64,000 nucleotides of DNA from Hoplostethus atlanticus (GCA_034670405.1 JAXDDX010000039.1:636001-700000), one strand, 5' to 3'; shown: positions 1-16,631, counted from the first letter of the stretch. Made by a program: numbers and translations. The notes: generated from the letters alone by a model not told the origin.

Positions 1-141
1 ATTCATCTGAACCCTCTCCATAGTCTTTGCCTATATATTCTGTAACTTTAATGTGTGCACTTTAATGCCTCTGTAAATCAAATATATAAAACTAAAGTTT
101 ATTATTATTATAAGTTTATATATATTTATTCACTCACTCAC

Positions 142-3100
142 TTCTGACTCCTTTGCCAAAAGGCATCTTGTGTTAGCACTGAGCTCCTTCTGTAAGTCTC
201 TGCAGGTCTGATTGCTCTGAATCAGCTCAGCTGCCTGGAGCTACAAACATAAGATCAATATTCAGTCATATTTTGACCACAACTATCCCCTGTGAGTTAT
301 GCTTGTTGATACCAATGTGATTGGCACTTTGACGAGTTAAAAAGAATACCAAGATTCTCTGAAAGATTTAGTACAAAGGATCAGTTTTCCAACCAGTCGC
401 CCGTCGCTCCGAGGCCCCTGCGGCCGATCTACCCGGTCACGACTCTTTTCTGACCCCACAGTGGTGGAATCAACTCCCCATTGACGTCAGTACAGCGCCA
501 CCTTTTCAAAAAACACTACCCTGACCCTTCTTCTTAGCACTTACTTATTGGTTTTATTTGTTTACAAAAATATATATATATTTTTTATGTACTGCACTAC
601 TTACTGCACTTTTACTTTAGCACTGGTTCTGCCAAGCCAATCAGTACGTGGCTTTGAACAGGCTGTAGCTCTTTGATACTGGGTGAACTTTGTATTCTGA
701 ATGACAGAGTGTGTTAAACAGACAGTTTTATGTTTCTCAAGTAAGGCTAGTGGGACTGTGGACTGGGACCTACTTTAGCTGTATCATTGACCTGGTCGGT
801 GTGAGCCTGCACACTTAAGAGTTGCTGCTTCATCTGCTGTTGCTGCCGGTCCACCTCTTTCTGCAGAGATACCACCTGAGGCACACGGACATACAATAAC
901 ACACATACATGAATGTGTCATTTCTCTGTATCTTAGCCTGAGCCCCACATCCACAGTGCATTTTGCAGGATTGCCACCTCAGACAAATACACAAAAGCAC
1001 ATATAAATGCAAACACATAAACACACCTGTCTCAGACCAGGACCATCATTCAAAATGCACATTCAATTTTAAAATATTTTTCTTAAAAAATATACAGCTG
1101 CAGGTGTCCTACCATCTCTTGGAGGGAGCTTTTCTCAGCATCAAGTGAGCGCACCCTGGTCCTCAGGGCTCTGATCTCTTGGTCCAGACGATCGTTCAGC
1201 TCTTTGGCCTTTCGCAGTTCCACCATTTCTTTTGAAATACAGAGGAAAAATATGCCCATCAGAGAGTAAATATTATTATTACATCATGCTTAATGCTTTC
1301 ACTGATATCATGTATTCTGTTCTGTATAATGCTTATCAGTTTAATATTCTGATATGATTCAAAATTGAAAATTTAGTGCAGTATTTTAAAATCTAGGCCC
1401 AATGACCTGCTCATTGTCCTGCCAAACCTTTTGTACAAAATACTCCAGTTTGGTGTCTTAGACCAATATTTCAATATTCAAAAATTGAAAGAAATTGAAA
1501 AACCGAATCTGAAATCTCAATTCTTCACTTATCCAAGGGGCAACAAACTAAGATTTTAGAATAGAAAAGTTTTGCCTAAGTAAAAAAAAATCTAGGTGTT
1601 TTGTGTAAAATGTCCTTGCAAAATATTAATGACCTTCTTTATTTTCACTTTATTTCCCCTGTTTTCTTCCAAAACACCAAAATAGCAAATAATAACGAGA
1701 AAATACTATATAATGGGCCCTCCATATCCTGATGTGAAATCAGCCAGAATATGCCTCCACTGAAGCGAGGCTCCACTGAAAAGCGGAAGACATTCATTTT
1801 GGGTTTTCTTTTACTTTAGGTAAACATATGAAGAAAACAAATGACTCTCCGTTTTTTTTTATTTCAGATTGGATATTGACTGAGCACAAGGCACACAGAT
1901 TGCTGCACAGACTAATTCTCCTTTAGCATTCACTTTCTGTACAACACCATGAGGAATACTTGTAAAACTGATTCATTAAAAAAATATTATATAATATACA
2001 TTTCCTCAGTTTTTCTACTTCCTGTCTGAGCTGCTCTACTTCCCGCTGAGCTTCCTGCAGCTCAGGCTCTGAAAAACACACACATATCCACGTTTATTTG
2101 GATACTACCGATATAATGATGAAAGCACAACTTCTGAACATTAAGAACATACAGAATGTATTGCGGTTTTGGGTGAACATTGAGCAAAATTATAACATTT
2201 TATAGTTTTTTATTTATCTCTAGCAGTGATGACATTTTTCTTGGCTCGGTGGCACAGCAATGCTAAATGTATATAGGGGAAACACTGAGATACTGGTCAC
2301 AGCACCAACAGTTGCTGCCATATTATCACTGTGAGAATGAAATAATAGAATAAGATAACCATAATAATATCTCTTACCATACGCACTCTGGGTCAAGTGA
2401 GCAGACTCCAGCTCATTGGTCAAACGCCGGATCTCGTTGTGCGCCATGGCCAGCCGGCGGGACCCCTCTTCAAGGTCCCGCTCCAGACGTGAACACTCCC
2501 GCTCCACATTGCTTGCCTGGCCAGACAAATGACTGGCCTCAGCCTGAAGACAGCAGGATGGACCAACTGAGTTACAATGGAGAATCTCTAAGGTTGCAAT
2601 GATCACTGTGCTCTGAAGGGAAATTGGTAAGTGAAGAGCGGTTTGATTTCAGGACCAATGAGGTTAACTGAACAATACAAGCACGTGTATTGAAATGCAC
2701 AAATAATAGGCTTGCATGCAAGCACAAACAGAACACCCTTGAGAAGTGCATTGTAATATTTATCAGTGATGCCTCAAGAGGCTTTGAATTCCCTTCACCA
2801 TGCAATATTTTCTAGCTTGTGCTGATAACAGAACTGGAACAAAAAAAAAGAGAGGATGTTGTTAACATGGATGCTGCTGAAGAGAAGACATGCAAAGAGG
2901 TCCTCACATTCACGCCTACACTTTGGTATACACAAAAGAAGTCAGTCAGTGCGGCTGTCTGTCTTATTCGTTCACCTCTCTCAGTATTTTGCTTCAACAG
3001 AACATCCAATTTGTTAGTATTTTTGAGGATGCAGTAAGGACATACAGGAATAAAAGTGTGTTTGCTCTGAGCAGCTTTGTGGAGTCCAAAGAGCCTCTTC

Positions 3101-6071
3101 CATGGGCTCTGGCCATGGCGTGGTGCCCCCTTGTGGGGAGACTGTGGAATAAGGTTTGATCACAGAATAAGCAATAAGAAAACAAGTTGAACGTCATAAG
3201 CATCGGCATATGCACTTGGTCCAAATGGTTTAATCAAATACAAATAACATCAGAGAGAGAAAGAGATGGATAACTACAAACTACAAAAGAACGAATTAAC
3301 AAAAAATAGACATGCTTTTGCACGTTCCCCCCAGTGCTGAGAGCTTTGTGTGGTTTTAGCTCACAAAGTAATAAGTGCTACAGGTTACGTTTTTCAAGTG
3401 AAGCACAGTGCTTCAAATGGTTTTCAGTACTCACATATACAAGTAAAAGGAAGAACTATGACCAGCATTTCCCACAAGCATTTGCAGGGCACTACAACTG
3501 CCTAAAAAAAAAAGAGGTGCCCTGGGCATTGCTATCATTCAGACAGTGGTCGTGTTGTGCCCACTGGTTGTCAAGAGCTGCCTACTGGTTGGTGGCAGGT
3601 TCAAATGAGCCGGCTCTTCTCAGCCAATGAAATTAGCGATTTTGGGGGACAGCTTCGCCTTCCTTCTCTTGACTGTGACTGATACAGTCCTAAAAGTCTG
3701 CCGACACCGTATATCCGCCCTGTCGTCCTAGCTCTTGTCCTGTATATATATATATATAATGGGACTATAATGGGAGCTACACCCATGAAGAGATGCCTAG
3801 TGGACACAGGGACTAGGACCTACCTGGTCTGCATGCTCTCTCTGACCTAGGGCCCCCAGCTGGCTGGCTGACGGAGTGTCTCCATGGTCTATGGGGCTGT
3901 GAGGACCCTGCTCCCTCTCCAGCAGGGAGGCTCTCTCCACCAGTAGGTAGGCCACCTGCTCACCAGCGCTGCTGTGGATCAACTCTGTAAGACCTTGCTG
4001 GTACAGCATTTTAGCCACCTTGCTTATCTGGGCATCTATCACATTAGAGAGGGAGAAGTTAATAATATTTATAGAATAAGTGATATAGTTCAATACTACC
4101 TCAGGGGCCTAGGGGGGCTTGTGCCCAGAAGGTTGTCAGTTTGAATCCGAATGATGAACATCCTTCAGCATGAACTGTTGAAGCACCACTACCTCACGGA
4201 TGGCTTGTTTTCATTTACTGGTCTTAGGACATATTTCAGTCTCAACCTGATTCACTTTTGATACAAGGCCCGGCAATCTGTGACAGCCTACGTGATTCTT
4301 ACTTGTTCATACTGCTAATATTTGTAAAACAGAACTGTCTTTTGACTTAAAATGGGTTAGAAAGAGGAAAAAAGGTCATTTTCAATGTCTGAGTCAAACA
4401 TGAGATAAACACATCTGTAATCTAAACTTCTTTGAGAATACAAACTAATAATCTATAGGAATATACCATATATTCATTCAAAAAAACAAACTCTGGATTG
4501 GGGCTCTTGACCATGAACCATGAACTTCAATGAAAACAATGAAGACTCTAACACAATCTCACATAAAGATTCAGATGTTTGGTTCTTGTTTCTGTTTACA
4601 TTTGATCTGCCTGTGTTAATCCCTGGATGATTCTTACACGCAAATACATTGGATTGGTTTATCGGTGTAGGTACTGCTAAACATTCACCACCTTGCAGGC
4701 ACATTAGGCGATGCAGCTGGTCCTTGAGCTGGTCATTCTCCTCTTGTATCTCCTGAGCCAAAACATCCTTCTGCTCTGTAAAGATGCGGATCTGCTCCAA
4801 GGACCTCCGGACCTTAGAGAGAAAGACCTCTAATGTGAAACCCGACACTGGTGCCCTCACAGTCACTGGTGTTAAAGGGCAAAGACGAACACAAACACAC
4901 ACATTTTCACTTATTCTCACTCTTCAGGACACCCAACCTGTTGACCGAGCCTATCAGACTGAAATGTGGTAATGTGGTAGCATCATGTCGCCGGTAATTC
5001 TCCAGTGCTAACTCACTTCAGACAGCTCCACCATGTGTTGTGAGCGCTGGGTGTCCAGGTCACGTGTCACAATAACCAGACAGCTCTCTCTGTGCTGGAG
5101 GGCACGCCATAGGAAACACAGCCGATCCTTCATAGCGGCGTTTGGAGCAAGTCCTTCCTCCTTGAGCCATGTGGCAATCTGCTCCAGCTCCTGCCGGGGA
5201 CAGCACATCAGATACAACTTCAGAGACGTCCCTTCATCTCTTACCCTCCAATCTCCAATTGTTTGTACTGAGCCTGGCAAAGTGGACCTCATCCACTATG
5301 GGGGGGATTTGTCCTGCCTGATTCGGGCGAAGGGTAAGCTCACACTGACAAACCAGAGGACCAGCATCTTATTCTGTGAAAGCGATTATTTTCTGAGACT
5401 AGTTGCATATAGTTGGAGCCTCTGATGTTAAAGTTTAATAATGTTACCAGTACTGAGGTCTTTATGAAAACATCTTTCCTGCAACCCCTGAAATACTGTT
5501 TCAGTTGACACTATGTAGTGAAATAAATTGATAATATTGTAGGGTTACAATGTTACAATTTAATACCAGCGATACATAATCAACTTTATGAAGCCATAGT
5601 GATGGGCAACCATGGTCTTGTGGGTGGTCTTAAGGATGGCAAAGCATTCATGGTACAACTCTAGAATTAACAGCAGTTATTTTGATCATAATCTCGATCA
5701 TCTTCACATGGATATGTATAAAAACGATGACACACATAGAATTAGGTGACATTTCTCTTCACTCTGGTGAAAGTTGTTTTTACATTCTGGGTAACAGCTG
5801 CTCCTTTCTGTGGAGACAGCTGGGACGACCAAGGTCGCTTCTTCCGTGTAGCGGTCTAAAAGGGCTAGTGGTATTACTAGAGGCTTTTGAACCCTCCGCG
5901 TTTTCATTAGAAAAACAAAGACTCTAGAACATATCTCGTTTATTTTCATCACCAGTTTTGCGAAGGTAGAAAGATGACAAATTCCACTGGCGCTGTTAGT
6001 GATTGCAGGTTTAAGTTGGGTTTTTTAATAAAGAAGAATAAACGTGTTCTCCGTACCTCCTCTTGCTCCAT
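142..6071 (-). CDS. ccdc30: Coiled-coil protein, probably CCDC30 (5' part; 3' end outside window)
   Basis: Eight exons can be read on the minus strand with good splice sites: 6057-6071 (start codon, MEQEE), 5017-5190, 4692-4812, 3824-4035, 2378-2543, 2000-2068, 1113-1228, 792-875, plus 142-240 (ninth and last in the window). Reading phases agree throughout. The first about 60 residues form a compact non-coiled part containing WLKEEGLAP and RLCFLWRALQHRES. The rest is rich in E, Q, L, K and R in heptad-like spacing (for example EVEQLRQEVEKLR and VVSLQKEVDRQQQQ), so it is a long coiled coil. No enzymatic motif is visible. The name rests on the neighbourhood (ppcs and foxj3 lie close by, as in human 1p34.2) more than on remembered sequence. 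The join from 2000-2068 to 1113-1228 keeps phase but makes a TAA codon, so a further exon between them is likely. Another coiled-coil family remains possible. Gene presence is near certain, the name moderate. Confidence 0.6.
351..700 (+). mobile_element. L2-type LINE 3' fragment inside a ccdc30 intron
   Basis: The 560-640 part (AT-rich spacer, then a TTTAGCACTGGTTCTGC core near 615-631) resembles the stretch at about 60820-60920, which leads into a recognisable L2-type 3' tail. The 370-520 part looks like the decayed end of a LINE reverse-transcriptase ORF, including a 'gtggtggaatcaactcccc' patch typical of such ends. It lies antisense to the host gene. The outer limits are approximate. Confidence 0.45.
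3744..3762. repeat. (TA)n microsatellite
   Basis: A short uninterrupted TA run in the ccdc30 intron, just outside the exon at 3824-4035. Confidence 0.8.
4095..4270 (+). repeat. tRNA-derived SINE-like fragment
   Basis: The segment around 4125-4150 reads 'ccagaaggttgtcagtttga' followed by 'atcc', which resembles the B-box half of tRNA-derived fish SINEs (ccagaaggttgcnggttcga). The A-box half is degraded and the tail is not clear. It lies in the ccdc30 intron between 3824-4035 and 4692-4812. An unrelated match is possible. Confidence 0.3.
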
Positions 6072-6320
6072 CTTTCTTGCGCCGTGAAACAACTTTCCAC
6101 CGGGATTAGAACCGACACTTTACTCTTATTTTTCCGAGACAATCTTTTCACCGACTCCAAACTCCAAACCGAATCTCTGCCGCCGCAGGAGCACTTTTCA
6201 CAACGTCAACGCTCACTTGCATTCTGACGTAGCGTCGCGTTCCAGAACATCCAAAACGTCATAACGACAGGAGCCGCTCGTGTTTTTTGGCCATGACTAT
6301 TAACGGCACGAGACGAATAG
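6072..6320 (-). promoter_or_regulatory. Candidate promoter and 5' UTR of the ccdc30-like gene
   Basis: The stretch just upstream of the minus-strand start codon is richer in CG dinucleotides than its surroundings. It carries three CRE-type half sites: CGTCA at 6204-6208, TGACGT at 6225-6230 and CGTCA at 6257-6261. No TATA box is obvious. This is an inference from position and composition; no transcription start can be seen. Confidence 0.4.
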
Positions 6321-9300
6321 ATCAGTGGGAGTACAGCCTAACCCTCTAGCCAAGTGTTCCCAAACTGTTTCACGCCAAGGACCCGCTAAATAGACCCACC
6401 CCCTCCCACACACACATTTCTGGTAGTTACAGTTATGATTTAGTCTAGAATTCCATCACTGCCTGCAGTGAGACCTACAGTATAAACACAGTGGTGTCAC
6501 AGCACACTCTAGTGTTTGTTTACTCGAGAATTAGGATCGTGAAAATAACTGACTGAGAGTGACAGCATGTGGGTATGAAATAGTCCCAACACTGTCACTA
6601 TAGCCTGTAAAAATGGCGATGCAAGTTTCTGAAGTAATCTCTTGTAGTGTTATGTTCACAATCTAGCTGGTAGTGCAGTGGTTCCCAAAGTTAGTTTAAT
6701 TTCACGTTTTCATAAGGAAAGGTGTATAGCATTAATTTCATACTTTGCATAGTTAGTGGTTTGAAAAGGAGGACTGATTTATTTCAATCTATAATATGTA
6801 TAACCCGATAGAGAGTAAAATTGTGGGTTATGTGAAATAAAGTAATTGCTGTATTTGTGAAAAGTCACCCAGAATTCTTTTTACTTTGTTGATAAAAGTA
6901 CTATACAATGAAGATTATGATTGTTGTTCTTGATGCTGCTGCCTCTGATGGTTTTCACTCTTTTCAAGTAGTAAGTGAGCTTAAAAAAAGCTGGGCCTAG
7001 CTGTATGGAAAATGTTGTTCTGCTATTTCTATTTGTAAGTGTTTTCATTTTGTAAAACAGAATTTCTGTTTAAATGAATACTCTTTACATTAAAATCATT
7101 TCTTCTTATGAGGATTTCATTTCATGTGATGTGTCTTGGGTGGTCTGAGATTTCCTGCTCAGTCAAAAGTGGTCAGTAATCAATCCTTATTTCCTGCCTT
7201 TGAATCGGCGTGGCTTGGAAATGCTCTGGGGGTCTTCATGCCAAGTTGCACAGAGATGAACAGCACGGGTCCATACAGGAACAACACAAAAGTATGCCTT
7301 TAGTGTTAATAGACATAGCCAACAGCAAAACTCAAAATGTTCATTTAATCTTTTCTTTTAGTTCTTCAATACTATCTGAACAATAAATTAGAGCATGCAC
7401 TGGATCATGTCAACATATTTTGATCCACATCTCAATGCAGATTGAATGTTTACATGTAGCTTTTTTAGAATATGTAGCTCTTCTGAATACTCAATCTTTG
7501 AGAAGGTCCAGTGGGTAGTTATTTTTAGTTTTGAGTTGGTCCAGACCACAGATTTTAGGGGGAGGGCTGAGCGAGTTTAGAGGAAATGGGTGTTGAGAAC
7601 TCCACCTAGATCTCACTCTACATTCCTCCTCTGTACCTTTTTCTCTAACGTTTGGAGAAAGAAAGTCTGGAACAAAAGAAAGAACAGAGAGGGAGGATAA
7701 CAGCAACTGTGAGCAAACCAAAATCAAAAAGGCCAGCATTGGATCACTGAAGGGTACAAAACTTGTCACTCAGGGCCAGGAGATTGAAGCTAAAGGGTAA
7801 GAATTTCCTCTAAACATCTCGGTCATGTTGTATTAAACAAATATGGAACTATAGTTTGGTTTGGTCAAATGTAATCACATGCTAACATAAGTCTTGTCTT
7901 TGCAAAATGTTTTTCTGAATTTCCACTGCTTGCAATATCGGTGGTCATTACTTTGGTTCTGTCTGTGCCAGGTACCTCCAACCGTTATATGAACCAGATG
8001 TAGAATGTAACCAAACACATACCTCTCTGAATTGTCATCATTAATCTAATATAAACAATGTTCTCCCTTCAGGGGCAGAGCTGGGTGCACCAAATTATTA
8101 GAGGACAACCATGTGCAAGCCATAGAACACCCACTAATAAAACTGTAACTGTACAATAAAGGGTAGAGTAGTATATAAAAAGTAAAAGTTATCTAAATCT
8201 AGCCCTTGATTTTCAAACTGCCAAGAGCAGTGTCTCATTTGGGGAGGGACAAATACACCGAGTGCAGTTTATGCATTACAGGCTAAACCTTCAATAAAAA
8301 GTATAATGCATTTCATGTGTTTCATGTGAGTCTCTTACAATGTTGAAAAAAAATATTGACTTTTTATCTTCCTTTACTTTTTTAGCAGAACAGCTGGACG
8401 AGGTGAGAATAAACAAATAGAAACCAATTCTCATTTCATTTCATATTTAAAGTTGTTGTTTTTTCTGTGATCATTAGCACATATTATATTGTCCATCCCA
8501 ATGCATTTCATTGGACAATTTAACAACAATATAAGAACCACTTTAGCCTGTAAAACAATTATTCAGTGCCATCTTAACTAACATGTGTTGTTCCTAGTGT
8601 CACCTAGTGGCTCCACCTAAATGGTTCTGTACTGGTTCGCAAACCAAAGAACCACCATTTGCTACTGCTGAGCACGCTCCCTTCTTGCCGTGTCATTTTA
8701 AAAGTCCAGTAGATTCCCGAGGCACTGGCCTGGCTCCCTGCCTGCCTCATGGGTGCACTATGGTCACTTTCATCTGCACTGACTATCTCTGCCCTGCTAT
8801 CTATCAAGCCACGGGTATGTTAGACTGGAGAATTTCACCCTGTCTACCGAACCTGACCGGTCTCTGGGGAATCTATCAGAAGGGCAGCTCCCTGTAACAT
8901 TTGTAAACAAGCATGTAGTCTGAGACCCTATCTGCTGATTGCCTGTGCATACTGTGTGGGCAACAGAACATGGGTGGCGGGTGTCCTTTTCCTTGTCCTT
9001 TACATATAAAAGATGTTGGTCTGAAGAAGCAGCGCGTCATCCTGAAACAAGCTGCAGTATATAAAGTATAAAGTATATAACATTGATATGTCTCAGACCC
9101 AGATGCAACCAAACCTGGCCGTACTGGCTTCTCTTAACCTTTCCAACTACATCCCCACATATCCAGACCAGGGAAAAACATATCAAGTGCAAAGTGGGAA
9201 TCTCAAATCATATGACTCAATTGCCATGACGCAAATAGTAGAAATTCTAAATATTTTTTTAAAGTTTTATTTTCTCTTATAATAAGAGTTATGAATGCTT

Positions 9301-9399
9301 CAGTTCGATTTATTCCTCTAAAGTTCAATCAAATTAAGCATTTCTGACATGGAGCACAGAAATAAATCAGAATAGTGAGAAAGGACATACTGTGAACCG
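6321..9399. other. Intergenic region between ccdc30-like gene and emp3-like gene
   Basis: This is the head-to-head spacer between the two genes. No convincing protein-coding exon is visible. A 14-base stretch at 8389-8402 has an acceptor (tttagcag) before it and a donor (gtgaga) after it, and could be a very small non-coding first-intron exon of the emp3-like gene. Several stretches look like old DNA-transposon debris but lack clean ends. The rest appears unique and AT-rich. Confidence 0.5.
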
Positions 9400-9640
9400 T
9401 TATTATTATTATTATTATAATAATAATAATAATAATAATGATGATGATGATAATGATGATGATAATAATAATAACTTTATTTGTATAGCGCTTTTCCGAC
9501 ACAAAGTTCACAAAGTGCTTTACAACAATACAAATAAAATAATACAGATAGGATTAAACAATAAAACATGAAAATGTCAAAAGAACAATAATACATTAAA
9601 AAAGAATTAAAAAGGAGTAAAAGAGCAGAACAAAGGGCAG
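9400..9640 (-). mobile_element. LINE 3' tail, reverse orientation, with expanded (TTA/TAA/TGA)n
   Basis: Positions 9476-9530, read on the minus strand, give a tail that runs from AAAGCACTTTG through AAAAGCGCTATACAAATAAA and then into a trinucleotide repeat. The same arrangement closes the LINE at 13885-14395 (AAAGCACTTTG, then AAAGGTGCTACAAATAAA, then TTGCC repeats). The trinucleotide array at 9400-9475 therefore sits exactly where the LINE's 3' repeat should be and has probably grown from it. A-rich sequence to about 9640 may be more of the same insertion. It lies just upstream of the emp3-like coding start. Confidence 0.6.
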
Positions 9641-9692
9641 GAGGAGCCAATCGACTAGTCAGTGTGTTTTTCTGTTCTTTCTCCTAGCAGCC

Positions 9693-11022
9693 ATGGTTTT
9701 CCTGCTGATGTCCATAACCGTGTTGCATCTCGTCACTCTGGCCATGCTCCTCATCGCCACCATGGAGAAGGTGAGCTACACATGTAAACCACATTAACTA
9801 ATGCTCCCTCTGCTGGGTCACAGTAGATGCCAGCGTTAAACCATATGACTACCAGATATGAGGAAAGCCAACCACAAAAATGCTGAACGTCAACATGCTG
9901 ATTGTGGTCTAGTGTACACTGGGTTACGCTGGAATTTGTTCTTGATCTGTCTGAGGCCTTAGTGATCTAATAACTCTTATGAAGCGTTTTGCAATGTGTA
10001 TTCAGGCTTGCAGTTTTGGCACAGCGCCACACTGTGTCAAAAAGACTCACCTGAATAATCTCCTTTCTCTCTGTCTTCATTTCTGTAGTCCTGGTGGAGG
10101 TGGACTGATTCTGAAATCACAGACCTGTGGTATAACTGCTTCCACGATAACACAACCAACAACTGGTTGTGTGCCGCTACCAATGAAAATGGTAAATTGG
10201 TGTTTGCCTGTGTGTGTTTATGTTTTAAGTGTGTTTGCACACACATCGGCATGACTGAAGATTTATATATTTGTTTTACTGATCAATCAGTGTGTTTTAT
10301 GGTTCTGTCACCTGCTCCTCCAGACTGGTTGCAGTCCGTCCAGGCCCTGATGGTCCTCTCTGTGGTCTTCTCCTCCATCTCCTTCCTGGTGTTTCTGTGT
10401 CAGCTGTTCACCATGTCCACAGGACGGCTCTTCTACTTCACAGGCCTCTGCCAAACCTTTGCAGGTGTTTAAAGGGTTATTCCTTAATCCATATGAAAAC
10501 TCAGAGTTTAAAATAGAGTTAAATACATTTTGATAGCTTTGTTGTAAAGTTGAGAGTAAACTTACAGCTTGTTTTCTGTCTCTAAGCTCTTTTTTACTCT
10601 TTACAAATCATTCTTAAATACTTGGATTTGTTATGCTCAAGAAATAACCCAGAATTGGAGTTTAACAACTGAATTGTTTCCATCATGACAGAACATTTAA
10701 GGTCAATGTCATCCTCTCCTATAACCGGTTAAACATGTTACTTTATCAAAAGTGTACAGTGAAAATTGTATGACATTGGTAATTGGTAAATTGGTAATGA
10801 CATTGGAGAACTGGCCCTTTAAAACTTTTCTTTCGTGACTCTTCAGGTTTCACAGCCTTCGCCGCCTGCCTCATCTTCACATTCCACAGGAAGGAGATCT
10901 TGGATGACCCCAGAGATGTAAGCACGGGGCGCTTCGGCTACTGCTTCATCCTCGCCTGGTCGTGCGTCCCGCTGCTCCTCCTCAGCGGTCTCCTGTACAT
11001 CAACCTGCGCAAGAAGCAGTGA
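9693..11022 (+). CDS. emp3: Epithelial membrane protein 3-like (PMP22/EMP/claudin-fold tetraspan)
   Basis: Four coding exons, 9693-9770, 10089-10191, 10324-10464 and 10847-11022, join in phase to give 165 residues, the usual size for the PMP22/EMP family (about 160). Four membrane spans are visible: about residues 1-24, then three in the last two exons. The first extracellular loop has the family's W..LW..C...C pattern (DLWYNC at 38-43, Cys54) and an N-glycosylation site at Asn47 (N-T-T). Family hallmarks follow: WLQSVQALMVLSVVFS, FCQLF-like FLCQLFT, FGYCFILAW, and a basic C-terminus LRKKQ. The SWW start of the loop and the ENDW junction fit EMP3 better than PMP22, EMP1 or EMP2. EMP proteins act at the plasma membrane in adhesion, growth and trafficking. 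Upstream non-coding exons are likely because an acceptor (ctcctagcag) sits two bases before the start. The exact paralogue is less certain than the family. Confidence 0.8.
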
Positions 11023-11195
11023 GCCAAATAAATCAAGGGAAGCCCAAGCAGAGTGCGATGCTCTTCACTGCTGATCATTTACCAGTTGTCAAAATGAGAG
11101 ATGACTGAGAATGAAATACCTCTTGATGAGATGAAGCTGAATATCCACAAAGAATGTCAATTGTTTTTGTATTGTGTACATATCTATGTTTTCCT

Positions 11196-11201
11196 ATTAA
11201 A
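11196..11201 (+). promoter_or_regulatory. Polyadenylation signal of the emp3-like gene (ATTAAA)
   Basis: ATTAAA lies 174 bases after the stop codon. An AATAAA at 11027-11032 is only five bases past the stop, so it is less likely to be the main site, although it could make a very short 3' UTR. Confidence 0.45.
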
Positions 11202-11616
11202 CCATACAACCACTGAAAAACACGATAAGTCATTTATTATTATTATTAGAAGAAGAAGAAGAAGAAGAACTAGTTTCACCAAGAACTATTAGTTTCCAAG
11301 ATATGAAAGAGTTTACCGAAGAGGATTCATGTGTTCACTAGGCTCCGTCTGTGATTGGCTTATTGGTTTTGCATCACACCGTGCTCTCAGGAGGGCGTGC
11401 TGTCTTTGGGTTTGAGTTTTGTGTCAATCACTAACACTCATTGTTCTGTGCCATGTTGACTTTGTGAAAGCATGCTCACTAAAAGCGTCTCTCCTAAAAG
11501 AACCACTGCCGAGTAGGAAAGCAACATCATAACCAACTGATAAAAAAAAATGGCTAGTGGTAGTTCTCTTTTGTTTTTTATTCCAAGGAAAGTTTCAATC
11601 ATTTCCAAAGAGGAAA

Positions 11617-11617
<1 letters not shown>

Positions 11618-11671
<54 letters not shown>
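11618..11671. repeat. (AC)n microsatellite
   Basis: A 54-base uninterrupted AC run between the emp3-like and fam83e-like genes. Confidence 0.95.
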
Positions 11672-11674
<3 letters not shown>

Positions 11675-12703
11675 CGGATGCTGAATAGGAGATTACCAAC
11701 GTGCCAGCAGAAGACACCTGACACTGAACTATTTCCCAGGGTGTGTTATTAAGAGGCGTGCGTGCACCTCATCATTTAATTTTTTTTTTTAACTTTTAAA
11801 CTCTGATGTTTCAGATAAGAAGTGAGTTACTGTATCTGGAGTGCTGTTCTCGCTCACAAACCTACCTGTCAGGCTGGACCAGTCAGAGGACCGTCTCAAG
11901 AGAAAACTATGAAATGAATGAGGAGACTCTTTCACAGGGAAGATAAAAGATACAGTACACACAGTAATATTATACAGGGGAACGCCTCAAATACACAGAA
12001 AATATGAACTGAAACCCTCATATCAGACAGAGGGGTTTTCACATTAATAGGCTGTAATGAGCAGTGGGGGTGCGCCTGATCGTGGCTTTGAGCTGCCAAA
12101 AGGATCCGTCACCTGACAGAGTGTCTACAATCCACAAACAGTATCAGTAACAAGGAATGGGAGGACTCAGGGCAGGGAGGCGACACGGATGGGAGGGAAG
12201 AGATGAACAGTCGCAACTCACCGGAGCTTCAGCGGTGAGAGATGCAGCCCGAGAGGTGAGTCTCTGAATGTTTCGACGGGTTATTATTTTAGTCAAATTG
12301 AAGTCTTAAAAAGGAAACAACCCGTTTCCAAACTACCTCTTCATGCTGATGCGCTGCTTATGTCAACACGAGACTAGCGACCTGCTTGACGCCGCGGATC
12401 TACTCAACTCAACTTGTGAATGCTGCCACTTTTTTCTATTCAACTAATCAAGATCATCAAGATCATCAACAGCATCAAGGTATGTGATGTGTTCTGGACA
12501 ACGCCTGCCAAGACAAATATACTTCACTGATTGGGGATCTGTTTTAGCTGGTGAACACCCATTTGTGACCCAAAGGAATGAAAACTATCATTACCTTTAC
12601 TGGTGTGAATGGTGAGCAGCCGGTCTGCGGTGGTGTTGGCCTCCTATAACAGCAGCTCTGATATATAGCCAAGACACTCCAAGACACAGACCAGGCTGCA
12701 GCA
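11672..12703 (+). other. 5' flank and probable non-coding exons of the fam83e-like gene
   Basis: No coding exon is seen. Candidate splice sites suggest 5' UTR exons: a donor after GAGAG at 12255 (gtgagt), a second after ATCAAG at 12479 (gtatgt), and an acceptor ending at 12655 (ataacagcag) that would open the exon carrying the start codon. Which of these is used cannot be decided from sequence alone. Confidence 0.4.

Positions 12704-16631
<3,928 letters not shown>

Noticed and set aside
3530-3640. SINE-like words (gtggcaggttcaaatgagcc)
   Set aside because: A B-box-like word is present, but there is no A box at the right distance and no tail.
6353-6690. Possible hAT-type element (two 'ggttcccaaa'-like words)
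   Set aside because: Both words are in the same orientation and no matching inverted end or 8-base duplication was found. At most they are fragments.
8607-8897. 96-codon open frame upstream of emp3
   Set aside because: No paired splice sites, no known motif, and strong overlap with an open frame on the other strand.
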